A stretch of DNA of 41,540 bases from Candidatus Syntrophopropionicum ammoniitolerans. GTDB taxonomy: Bacteria; Bacillota; Desulfotomaculia; Desulfotomaculales; Pelotomaculaceae. The notes under the pieces are model-generated. The model made no database searches. It saw only the letters and a list, made by a program, of their open reading frames with translations, and had not been told where the DNA came from. The position numbers and the translations under genes are program-made. Below are positions 1 through 7,156 of this stretch, one piece after another (positions within the stretch are counted from its first letter, which is position 1; the number at the start of each line of letters is the position of its first letter). Location: positions 1 to 41,540 of the forward strand of contig JABMJD010000017.1 in the NCBI GenBank assembly GCA_013201395.1, written 5' to 3'.

Positions 1-293
1 AGGACAGGGGAATGGGGACACACCTCTGTTTGGGGATTGGCTTTGATGCCGAGGTATGTCCCCAAACTATGGGGCAAAATCTGTAGGGCTGACAAAAGCG
101 GGCGACATCGAGCCCTCATTCAAAGAGCGAGTGAACCTGAGGATTAGCGAGGGCACTGTTTGAGCCGCGCTAGCGGCGAGTTGGCCCGAGCCCGAGGGTG
201 AGTGAGCTCGGACAATGATTAGGGGTGAGCGGAGGCTGCATTGTCAGTCCTGCAGGTAAGCAAGCAAGAAACTCAGACAGAAGAATGAACGAG
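1..293. repeat. Hairpin-rich, repeat-like segment without a gene
   Basis: No convincing ORF. The segment is full of inverted repeats. Positions 14-26 pair with 51-63 (12 of 13 bases), while 28-36 pair perfectly with 59-67, so these two stems exclude each other. Further stems are 112-117 with 149-154, 164-168 with 173-177 (tight 4-base loop) and 186-190 with 207-211. The left part resembles the hairpin ends of small mobile or REP-like elements, but no transposase lies in the window. The identity is unknown; a structured repeat or the end of an IS200/605-like element are both possible. Confidence 0.4.
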
Positions 294-872
294 CTATTTT
301 AGTAGTTTTCTCCAGGGTTCTTCAGCGGCCCGATCCAACTGGCGAGACTCCCATAGCACATGGGCGCGGATGAGAGGATCTCTGATTAATTCCTCCCAGG
401 CCAGCCTGGCCCGAGCTAAAAAACGCCGATCCAATAGACTAATGTCTCCCGCCTGCACCAGGGGACAAATAGGCACCCCGGCACCATCCAGGCGCAGTTC
501 CAGTTTTCCCTCCCCAGTAAAATAGGGCATCACCGGAAATGTCCGGCAAGCAAAGGGACGTCGCTCCCGGGGGCAAACACCCCGGCAAAGCACAAAATAA
601 ACCGGCCGGTGCCATTCCGGGCAAAAATCATAATCAGCAGGAGCATGTTCCTGCCAGGTGAGCCAGTCCTCGGTCCGATCAAACATGACCTCCTCACCCG
701 GGAACAAATACATCCCCACCCCTTTTTCCCACTCAGTGCAGCAAATACTGCCGCATAGGTGGCCGCAATCCACAGCCAGGGGTGTTACCTCATGCAACAA
801 TTTGTACACCCGCTCCCAGTCAACCAATTTACACCAACCCCCTGTCCCGATGATTGCTACCTTAGCCACCAT
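294..872 (-). CDS. YkgJ-type cysteine-cluster protein (CxxxxCC family)
   Basis: This looks like a member of the YkgJ/FliB-like zinc- or iron-chelating family. The visible signature is CGHLCGSICC near residue 36 and then CPRERRPFACRTFP around residue 100, with another Cys near 136. The clustered cysteines are expected to bind a metal or an Fe-S centre; the biological role is unknown. The protein is soluble, without signal peptide or membrane segment. The ATG at 872 lies inside a remnant of an htrA 3' end and has no ribosome site, so the original start may be the TTG at 827, which follows a GGGGG stretch and gives a protein beginning shortly before the first cysteine motif. It is the last minus-strand gene of the window, about 130 bp downstream of ecfT. 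Confidence 0.7.
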   Translation of the reverse strand: MVAKVAIIGTGGWCKLVDWERVYKLLHEVTPLAVDCGHLCGSICCTEWEKGVGMYLFPGEEVMFDRTEDWLTWQEHAPADYDFCPEWHRPVYFVLCRGVCPRERRPFACRTFPVMPYFTGEGKLELRLDGAGVPICPLVQAGDISLLDRRFLARARLAWEELIRDPLIRAHVLWESRQLDRAAEEPWRKLLK

Positions 873-965
873 TGCCCGGTTTATCTGCCACAGTAACAGC
901 TATTGTTGTTGGCGCTGGCGCACCAGGATCATATGCGCTTCCTGCCCAAATGGGTGTAGCTTTAC
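863..965 (-). pseudogene. Remnant of an htrA 3' end (direct repeat of 22184-22291)
   Basis: This stretch aligns with the last ~105 bases of the intact htrA gene at 22184-22291, in the same orientation, with about eight mismatches, a 4-base deletion and a 1-base insertion. The two indels break the frame. The stop position is conserved as TAA instead of TAG. Several mismatches fall in third codon positions (GGA/GGG, CAA/CAG, GCA/GCG) and others give conservative changes (Val/Ile), so the copy seems to have diverged while still coding. Only the PDZ tail is left. Confidence 0.8.
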
Positions 966-1004
966 TACAATCATGAACACGAATATTATTATATAATAAC
1001 TCAA

Positions 1005-1730
1005 CTAAGGCCCCATCACAATCAACGTAATGGTAGCAGCCAAAAAAGTTACCATTACTATATAGTCAGCATAATATAAATTTAGCCGCCTGAGATAGGT
1101 ACGTGTGGGATAAGCTCTGAAGCCGCGGGATTCCATAGACACAGCGAGATGCTGCGCCTTGAGCATAACCCCATAAACCACAGGGAAAAAAAGGCGGCGG
1201 TATAGGTCCAGTTTTTGTTTCCAGGGCACTTTTTTCAAATCTACACCACGTAATTGAACTGCTGTAATCACGTTTACCAGCTCATCTCGAAAAACCGGTA
1301 AAAAGCGCAGGGCAATAAAAACCATAAAAGCCAGTTCATAGGGAACCTTCCATTGCACCAAACCCAGGATGAAATCTCTGGGGCTGAAGGTCGTAAACAA
1401 CATAGCCGCAGCAGTAACTACTATAATGCGCAAAACCATACTAGATCCCAACAACAGTCCACCGCTAGTCACCAGGGACACCTGACCCACAGAGAGGATG
1501 GACAGACCCGAAGGTGAAAAAACACACTGGACAACAAAGAGAAACAGCATCAAGGCTAGAAATGGTTTCAGGTATACACCTATGACATTAAGCCTGAAAT
1601 TAAAAAACAATAATAGCATCAATGTAAATACAAAGAGCAGAAACAATTGCGCAGGAGTATTATACAGTAAAGCTAATATCGAAAGACAAACAACCATTAT
1701 CATTTTGGTTCGGGGATCAAGATTAGCCAT
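1005..1730 (-). CDS. ecfT: ECF transporter transmembrane protein EcfT (CbiQ family)
   Basis: Membrane scaffold of an energy-coupling-factor importer; it joins the two ATPases to the substrate-binding S subunit. It is a hydrophobic protein of about 241 residues with DPRTK at the N-terminus, typical of EcfT/CbiQ, several membrane segments, and the ESRGFRAYPTRT region near residue 205 that corresponds to an ATPase-coupling helix. I chose the ATG at 1730 rather than an earlier in-frame start because AAGGGAGG lies just upstream (1735-1742). This start overlaps the stop codon of the preceding ATPase gene (ATGGCTAA), which suggests translational coupling. Confidence 0.9.
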   Translation of the reverse strand: MANLDPRTKMIMVVCLSILALLYNTPAQLFLLFVFTLMLLLFFNFRLNVIGVYLKPFLALMLFLFVVQCVFSPSGLSILSVGQVSLVTSGGLLLGSSMVLRIIVVTAAAMLFTTFSPRDFILGLVQWKVPYELAFMVFIALRFLPVFRDELVNVITAVQLRGVDLKKVPWKQKLDLYRRLFFPVVYGVMLKAQHLAVSMESRGFRAYPTRTYLRRLNLYYADYIVMVTFLAATITLIVMGP

Positions 1731-2406
1731 GCTTCCTCCCTTCCCCGCTATCCCAAACAACACGACCCTTCTCCAGGGTGATCACTCGTTCCGCCAGCCT
1801 GTTTACAAAGGCCTGATCATGGCTGACCAGGCTTATGCCGGTACCTGCCCCGGCAATTTTTATTAACAGATCTGCTAATAATCTTTTGCGGTAGGCATCC
1901 AGTCCTGTGGTCGGTTCATCCAGGATCAAAAAAGAAGGTTCTGTAGCCAGTACAGAGGCTATTGCCAAACGCCGTTTTTCCCCATGACTGAGGTGCAATG
2001 GAAAAACATGCCGATAATTACCGAGTTCAAAATAGTCAAGATAATATTGGATCTTCTCCTCCACTGTTTCCGGCCGGCAACCCTGGTTTACAAAGCCAAA
2101 ACTTATTTCTTCTGCTACCGTGCTGCAAAAAAACTGCAGGTCCGGGTTCTGAAAAACATAGCCGATGCGGCGCCCGATTTCCCCCAAAGAATATTCCTCT
2201 AAAGAACGGCCCTCCAGACACACTGTTCCCCGGGTGGATCGTAAAACACCAATCATTAATTTGGTCAATGTGGTTTTGCCGCTGCCGTTTGCCCCAGTAA
2301 TAGCTGTAATTCCGTCCCGGCTAAAACCCAGTTGGATGTCCCGCAAGGCAAACCTGCCTTCCTGGGGATAGGAAAAAGAAACCTGGTTAAACTCTAAGAA
2401 TGCCAT
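1723..2406 (-). CDS. ECF transporter ATP-binding protein (second ATPase)
   Basis: ABC-type ATPase of 227 residues that hydrolyses ATP to drive the ECF importer. Walker A is GANGSGKTT near residue 40, the signature is LSHGEKRR (a variant of LSGGQ) and Walker B is FLILDEPTTGLD. It lacks a membrane segment, so it should sit on the cytoplasmic face with EcfT and the other ATPase. The start is an ATG with GGAGA upstream. The gene lies 17 bp after the first ATPase gene and overlaps ecfT. The two ATPases differ clearly, as expected for an EcfA/EcfA' heterodimer. Confidence 0.9.
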   Translation of the reverse strand: MAFLEFNQVSFSYPQEGRFALRDIQLGFSRDGITAITGANGSGKTTLTKLMIGVLRSTRGTVCLEGRSLEEYSLGEIGRRIGYVFQNPDLQFFCSTVAEEISFGFVNQGCRPETVEEKIQYYLDYFELGNYRHVFPLHLSHGEKRRLAIASVLATEPSFLILDEPTTGLDAYRKRLLADLLIKIAGAGTGISLVSHDQAFVNRLAERVITLEKGRVVWDSGEGRKHG

Positions 2407-2423
2407 TATCTGTCTCCAAGCCG

Positions 2424-3176
2424 TTAATAATTGTGTTCAAGGCCGATTAGCTTTCTGGCCCGCATGAAATCCCGGTCTGCCAGCAGGGTCTCTGTATTGC
2501 CGCAGCGCACCAGAATCCCCTCTTCCATAACCATCAACCGGTGTGAAAAAGCGACAGCAGCCAGGTCGTGTTCAACGGCAATGATCGTTTTCCCGGCTTT
2601 ACATAATCGCTGCAGAACAGACTGCACCCTATTTTTCCCTGACTGATCCAGCTGAGACATAACCTCGTCCAGAACCAGCACGGGCGGATCAATGGCCAAA
2701 ACAGCCGCTAGGGCCACCAGGTGCTTCTCGCCGCCGGAAAGCCGGCAAGGATTGGCTTCCCTTAAAGCACCAATATCCAGTAAATTGATCACCTGCTCCA
2801 CCCGCTCCTGAATACGCCCAGGCGGTAGACAAAGGTTTTCTGGGCCAAAAGCGATTTCATCTTCCACAGTGGGTGAAAAAAGCTGTGTATCCGGGTTTTG
2901 AAAAACCACACCCACTTCCAGGGCCATAGCAGCTTTTCTTATGTTCCCAGCATTCTTGCCGTTAAGCAATATTTCACCGGTCATCACGCCGTTCCGGTTG
3001 TAATCAATGACGCCGCCGATACAAAAACACAAGGTGCTTTTACCACAGCCGCTTAAGCCGGTTACCATCACTATTTCCCCCCGGGCAGCCTGAAAGGATA
3101 TATTTTTTAGGGCAAAGGGACCGCCAGGTTGGTATTGATAACTCAAGCCCCGGATCACCACAGCTTTTTTGGACAT
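2424..3176 (-). CDS. ECF transporter ATP-binding protein (first ATPase)
   Basis: ABC ATPase of about 250 residues. Walker A is GLSGCGKST, the signature is LSGGEKHL and Walker B is VLVLDEVMSQLD, with the usual Pro-Thr after the glutamate replaced by Val-Met. The C-terminal part has the extra helices common in EcfA proteins. I chose the ATG at 3176 because GAGGGGTGG lies 4-5 bases upstream, although the frame is open further. It sits between the S-component gene (26 bp gap) and the second ATPase gene. Confidence 0.88.
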   Translation of the reverse strand: MSKKAVVIRGLSYQYQPGGPFALKNISFQAARGEIVMVTGLSGCGKSTLCFCIGGVIDYNRNGVMTGEILLNGKNAGNIRKAAMALEVGVVFQNPDTQLFSPTVEDEIAFGPENLCLPPGRIQERVEQVINLLDIGALREANPCRLSGGEKHLVALAAVLAIDPPVLVLDEVMSQLDQSGKNRVQSVLQRLCKAGKTIIAVEHDLAAVAFSHRLMVMEEGILVRCGNTETLLADRDFMRARKLIGLEHNY

Positions 3177-3202
3177 GTTCCACCCCTCATCAACACCAGC
3201 AA

Positions 3203-3775
3203 TCATTCTTTACTTATTTCCTGTGCTGGTTTTTGGAATTTCCATATCTGTTGCAGAATCTTAAACGCCAGCATACCACCCAATCCGCCGGATAGGGCAG
3301 CAGTGCTCAAACTCAAAAGCAAGGGAATTACAGGAAGACGGAAATAGACAAAATTGACCATTACGCTGCCGGCAAAATTGCACAGCATGCCGGCCAGAAA
3401 AGCGCAGGGCAAACAGCACACCCGGTGACCAATCAAAAATAGCCCCAGATCGGCCAGCAAGCCCGGCGCTGTGTAAGTGAGCAAACTGATTACACCATGT
3501 GAACCGACTATACCCGTAGCCATCACCAGGACAGCTTGGACCAAGCCGATGAGAGTCATGGTACCGCGAATACCGGTGATGCCATACCCCAGAACCATCC
3601 ACATCATATAAAAGCCGCCTGCTACCGCTCCCGAAGGGATCAAAAGCGGTCCACTTATAATATGGGCCAAAGGCACAAGAATCGGCTTGGTGACTACCCC
3701 CAGAGCCGCCAACATGGCTATGATGATCAAATCATAAATGGAAAATCTATCCAATAATTTTTGTTTAACACTCAT
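3203..3775 (-). CDS. ECF transporter S component (substrate-binding membrane subunit)
   Basis: Membrane protein of 190 residues with about five to six hydrophobic segments and a short charged N-terminus, the size and layout of ECF S components. It heads the S-A-A-T gene set, so the set looks like a complete dedicated importer. The middle part (GGFYMMW near residue 53, then an Arg-Gly and an LxGLVQA stretch) resembles YkoE/ThiW-like subunits linked to thiamine precursors, but this is only a resemblance and the substrate cannot be named from the sequence. Neighbouring upstream genes concern sulfur or selenium and molybdopterin, which leaves other cofactors possible. Confidence 0.75.
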   Translation of the reverse strand: MSVKQKLLDRFSIYDLIIIAMLAALGVVTKPILVPLAHIISGPLLIPSGAVAGGFYMMWMVLGYGITGIRGTMTLIGLVQAVLVMATGIVGSHGVISLLTYTAPGLLADLGLFLIGHRVCCLPCAFLAGMLCNFAGSVMVNFVYFRLPVIPLLLSLSTAALSGGLGGMLAFKILQQIWKFQKPAQEISKE

Positions 3776-3852
3776 TTTTACCTATCCTCTGCAGATTTCA
3801 GTTTCCCTCTTGTTCATGTTCATAATGTTACCGGCGGCGGCTGAAAACATCT

Positions 3853-4995
3853 TCAATCGCCGGCAATTGCTTCTACTGCTTGCAGTGCCCGGTCAAGATC
3901 ATGAACAGTGTTGAAATGGCCGGGGCTGAACCTGATCGTCCCCTGATCTTGCGTCCCTATTGTGCCATGAGCCAGGCAGGCGCAGTGTAGACCGCCCCGA
4001 GCGGCGATATTATATTTCTCATCCAGTTCGCGGCAAACCACTTGGCAGTCTTCCCCAGCGATGGTGATTGATATAACCCCCGCCTGGCCCTGAGGATCAC
4101 TGCTCCCGTATAACCGGACACCTTTTATTTCCCGCAACCTTTCAATCATATAGCCAGTGAGCTGGTTTTCATGCTCCCTAATATTATTGACTCCCGTTTC
4201 CAGGATGAATTTAATTCCTTCATTTAAGCCCGCAATGCCTGGTGTATTCAGCGTACCACTTTCATAGCGGTCGGGCAAGAAAGCTGGTTGATAAGGACTT
4301 TCAGAAGCACTGCCCGTACCACCTTCCTTTAACGTATCCAGGGGCAGTCCGGGGCGTATGTACAAACCACCAGTGCCTTGAGGTCCCAACAATCCTTTGT
4401 GTCCGGAAAAAGCAAGTAAGTCAATCTTCATCAGGCCCACGTCAATGGGTTGCTTCCCTGCTGTCTGTGCCGCATCCACCATAAAATGCACCCCTTGCTC
4501 CTGGGCCAAACGACCCAGCGGCACCAAGTCGTTGACTGTACCTGTTACATTGGAGGCATGGGTGACAACCAGGAGCTTTGTGTTTTCTTGAATATTTTCC
4601 TTAATGTCCGTTGTTTTCACCTTGCCTCTCGGACCCGCTTTCACAATGGACAGCTCAACACCGGCAGACGCCAGTTTTTTTAGCGGGCGTACTACAGCAT
4701 TATGCTCCATACTAGTCATGATTACATGATCACCTGGAGCCAATATTCCTTTCAGGGCCAGGTTGATAGCTTCGGTGGCATTGACTGTAAATACCAGTTG
4801 CAGCGGGTCCGGGATGCTGAACAGCTTAGCCAGGTTCTCCCGGCATTCATATACCTTTTCGCCAGCCCGCATAGCCATCCGGTGTCCACCCCGGCCGGGG
4901 TTGGCCCCATATTCTCTAATGCATTTGGCCATTTCCAGGGTGACTGCTTCGGGTTTGGGCCATGAGGTGGCAGCGTTGTCCAGATATACCACCAT
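3853..4995 (-). CDS. Aminotransferase class V, cysteine desulfurase type
   Basis: PLP-dependent enzyme of about 380 residues. It begins with VYLDNAATSWPKP, a mark of the Csd/SufS-like group, and carries the PLP lysine in SGHKGLLGP near residue 205. HYNIA-type residues before a GLHCACLAH motif near 345 supply the likely catalytic cysteine. The family removes sulfur (or selenium) from cysteine (or selenocysteine). The ATG at 4995 has GGGGTG five bases upstream; a GTG at 5004 is also possible. It directly follows the DUF3343 gene, a frequent partner in sulfur/selenium trafficking. It may share a transcript with the ECF genes 77 bp downstream. Confidence 0.88.
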   Translation of the reverse strand: MVVYLDNAATSWPKPEAVTLEMAKCIREYGANPGRGGHRMAMRAGEKVYECRENLAKLFSIPDPLQLVFTVNATEAINLALKGILAPGDHVIMTSMEHNAVVRPLKKLASAGVELSIVKAGPRGKVKTTDIKENIQENTKLLVVTHASNVTGTVNDLVPLGRLAQEQGVHFMVDAAQTAGKQPIDVGLMKIDLLAFSGHKGLLGPQGTGGLYIRPGLPLDTLKEGGTGSASESPYQPAFLPDRYESGTLNTPGIAGLNEGIKFILETGVNNIREHENQLTGYMIERLREIKGVRLYGSSDPQGQAGVISITIAGEDCQVVCRELDEKYNIAARGGLHCACLAHGTIGTQDQGTIRFSPGHFNTVHDLDRALQAVEAIAGD

Positions 4996-5008
4996 ATTGA
5001 ACACCCCA

Positions 5009-5275
5009 TTATTCAGTCATTATGAGCAGATATTTCACATTTCCATTTTGCGCTTCTTCTCTGTAAATCCCGGCAAAAGAAACACCAAGTTCCCGAGCAA
5101 GCTGTTTTACCAGAGGGAGCTTGCTTTCCGAAAAGCGGAGAGCAAAACCACAACCCCCGGGTGAAACGCTATATGGAGCCCGGATCATAGGGAAATATTC
5201 ACCTTCCCGGTTTAGACAGCTCTTCATTCGGTTTACCTGGTTTACAGAGGACATCACAACCAGAACATAACCCAT
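5009..5275 (-). CDS. DUF3343 protein, putative S/Se carrier-like
   Basis: Small protein of about 88 residues, beginning with MGYVLVVMSSVNQVNRM and containing APYSVSPGGCGFALRF, which matches the DUF3343 pattern. The PGGCG cysteine could be the carrier residue. Proteins of this family often sit beside selenium-trafficking or class V aminotransferase genes, and here it lies 14 bp upstream of one. I prefer the ATG at 5275 (GAGG about nine bases upstream) over a GTG at 5290 without a ribosome site. A carrier role is inferred from context, not shown. Confidence 0.8.
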   Translation of the reverse strand: MGYVLVVMSSVNQVNRMKSCLNREGEYFPMIRAPYSVSPGGCGFALRFSESKLPLVKQLARELGVSFAGIYREEAQNGNVKYLLIMTE

Positions 5276-5359
5276 TTGCAAAAACCTCACATTTTAGTAC
5301 CGGTAAACAAACCCGACAAAGCAGGGTGCTGACTACGGAAACAAAACCCTGTTTTTCTA

Positions 5360-6211
5360 TCACTGGCAATGTTTTTTGCGTAGGGAGGAAAATATCACCT
5401 GATCATCAACTGCCAATACTTCCGCTGCCCCGGAATAAATATGATCATGGAAGGTGATTTCCACTTCACTATTTTCCCCCACAAGTTTAAATTTCCACTG
5501 ACCTGGGGATGTATGAAGTTCTTTGAAAATCATGTTGCCCCGCATAGCATTACACCCGGTGGCGCCCTCAACCCCCTGGGCGAAGAAATGGCTACCCGCC
5601 ACCTCTGCTCGTACTGCTTCACCTCGTTCACTCTTGATAACCTGCAATGCTTTTGCACCGGCCCTGAGGCCTAAGGTAAGCCCTACATTGATGGTATCCC
5701 AATGCAAATGCCGTGAAGTAGTGATCAAATCGTTGCCCTTACACCAATTGAGAGGTGTTTCCGCTAAGGGGAACGCATCGTAATCAGGGATGTAAATCTT
5801 TATATCCAGGACGGGCGTCCCATCAATGGCGTCCAGCCCTTTGACATAAAGACGGTTCCCGGTGCATCTGACCAGTTCCACAACACAGGACCCCAGGGCG
5901 GAAGGACGAGAAGGGGATCTGGAGGAGTAAACCCCCTGGCAAGCCGGCTCGCTGGGGAAAGGTATTGTTAAGGAAGCTGCTTCCTCCCCTTCGGCTCCGA
6001 TTAATTTAAGCCAGTCTTTCTTCCTATGCTGGTGGTATATGACATGAATGTGGGAAAAAAACTCGAGCCCAATGAGAGCTTCAGTAAGGTCCTCCCGCAT
6101 CTGTATAATGCTTTCTTGATTGTAATCATAGTTTTTGCTGACTTTTTTGAAATCGGATATAACTACACCCACCGGGCGAATGGAAACTGGTTCCTGGGGA
6201 ACAATAGTCAT
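5360..6211 (-). CDS. TrmO-like domain fused to FmdE-like domain
   Basis: Protein of about 283 residues with two parts. Residues ~10-160 match the TrmO/TsaA (YaeB) fold, the SAM-dependent methyltransferase of t6A37 in tRNA: GLEFFSHIHVIYHQH, then GVYSSRSPSRPSALG and GLDAIDGTPVLDIKIY. Residues ~165-280 resemble FmdE, the small subunit-like domain near molybdenum formylmethanofuran dehydrogenases: HLHWDTINVGLTLGLRAG and GATGCNAMRGNMIF, but the cysteine usual after the first His-x-His is missing. The ATG at 6211 sits eight bases after GAGGAGGT, better placed than the ATG at 6217. It follows the MobB-like gene by about 20 bp, so the two are probably co-transcribed. Confidence 0.75.
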   Translation of the reverse strand: MTIVPQEPVSIRPVGVVISDFKKVSKNYDYNQESIIQMREDLTEALIGLEFFSHIHVIYHQHRKKDWLKLIGAEGEEAASLTIPFPSEPACQGVYSSRSPSRPSALGSCVVELVRCTGNRLYVKGLDAIDGTPVLDIKIYIPDYDAFPLAETPLNWCKGNDLITTSRHLHWDTINVGLTLGLRAGAKALQVIKSERGEAVRAEVAGSHFFAQGVEGATGCNAMRGNMIFKELHTSPGQWKFKLVGENSEVEITFHDHIYSGAAEVLAVDDQVIFSSLRKKHCQ

Positions 6212-6230
6212 GTTCATTACCTCCTCATAT

Positions 6231-6971
6231 TTAAAAACAGCCCAACCTACAGCGGATCACACTGTAGCCTAGCTCATCACACACGCTGCCCAACAAAAAC
6301 AAACTGACCCCCAGCTTCCCAGCCATTTCTTGAGCCTGCTCACAGGTTATTTGTGGCTTTGGATACTGCAACTGTAGCGCATCCTTTGTTTTTTTCCTCT
6401 TTTCCACATAGGCAGCAAATAACAACTCTAGATTTTCCTTCAGCTCCGGCGACAAATCATTCTGAATCTTTTCCGTATAGATAGGAACATCTGGGCGAAT
6501 CTTTTTGATTCTAGCAATAAAATTCTTGTTTTTTTCGCTTTTATCCCCACCTATTACCATCATGTCTGCTTCCTTGATCCATCTCGGCTTCTGTTCCCAC
6601 TCCGACACCGGCGGCTCAACTAGAACGAGTTGGAATGCCCAGGGGAAATCGATAATTCCATTGCCTCCTTCCAAAAACACCTGGTCATATTTCTTTTCTT
6701 CTTCAAAAAAAAACATGTGGCGCACTGCTCTTAGCAGCTTAATCCGGGGTCCTCGGAGTTCCAGCAGGGATTCTACCGGATGCCGGTACTCCTGTATGTC
6801 CTTTATCAGTTCTGCATATCCCTCGGACCGGCACAACTGTAACCGGTCTGGCGCCAAATCATCACTGGGATAGAGCTTAATCAGCTTAAAACCATCAAAT
6901 ATTTTCATTAATGTGGATCCCAGATTTTTCTCTTCTACAGCGCCTTGATAGTTTATCGCTACTGCCAACAT
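6231..6971 (-). CDS. MobB-like protein without P-loop, with Cys-containing tail
   Basis: Unrecognised protein of 246 residues. The central part (DQVFLEGGNGIIDFPW, then EADMMVIGG) resembles the sheet of MobB-type molybdopterin-guanine-dinucleotide proteins, but no Walker A motif is visible at the N-terminus. A separate C-terminal segment of about 40 residues (starting ITCEQAQEMAGKLGV, ending with CRLGCF) carries four cysteines and might bind a metal. The ATG has AAAGGTGGG nine to ten bases upstream. A link to molybdenum cofactor is suggested only by this weak similarity and by the neighbouring FmdE-like domain. An alternative is an unrelated family of unknown function. Confidence 0.5.
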   Translation of the reverse strand: MLAVAINYQGAVEEKNLGSTLMKIFDGFKLIKLYPSDDLAPDRLQLCRSEGYAELIKDIQEYRHPVESLLELRGPRIKLLRAVRHMFFFEEEKKYDQVFLEGGNGIIDFPWAFQLVLVEPPVSEWEQKPRWIKEADMMVIGGDKSEKNKNFIARIKKIRPDVPIYTEKIQNDLSPELKENLELLFAAYVEKRKKTKDALQLQYPKPQITCEQAQEMAGKLGVSLFLLGSVCDELGYSVIRCRLGCF

Positions 6972-7048
6972 ATACTCAAACCCACCTTTTACAGGTATTA
7001 ACTCGTTACTGCCAATTTCAAGGGATAGACCAGGCAGCCAAATGGAGA

Positions 7049-7086
7049 TTTTAAGCAGGGAAACCCAAGCTGGTGGGCTCCCTGCC
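7049..7086 (-). terminator. Probable terminator after the surface gene cluster
   Basis: On the minus strand GCAGGGAGCCC pairs with GGGTTTCCCTGC across an eight-base loop, followed by TTAAAAT. The T tract is weak. It lies 70 bp past the stop of the SLH protein gene and probably separates the surface cluster from the MobB-like transcript. Confidence 0.55.
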
Positions 7087-7156
7087 TTTGTTAAATTTAA
7101 CTAGACGCGCAATCCACAGTCTGTAACTTTAAACAGTGACGCCTATTTGGCAGCCT

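Noticed and set aside
5285-5350. Hairpin CAGGGT/ACCCTG between the TrmO-FmdE and DUF3343 genes as terminator
   Set aside because: Six-base stem with an 18-base loop and no T tract; too weak to call, so a continuous transcript remains possible.
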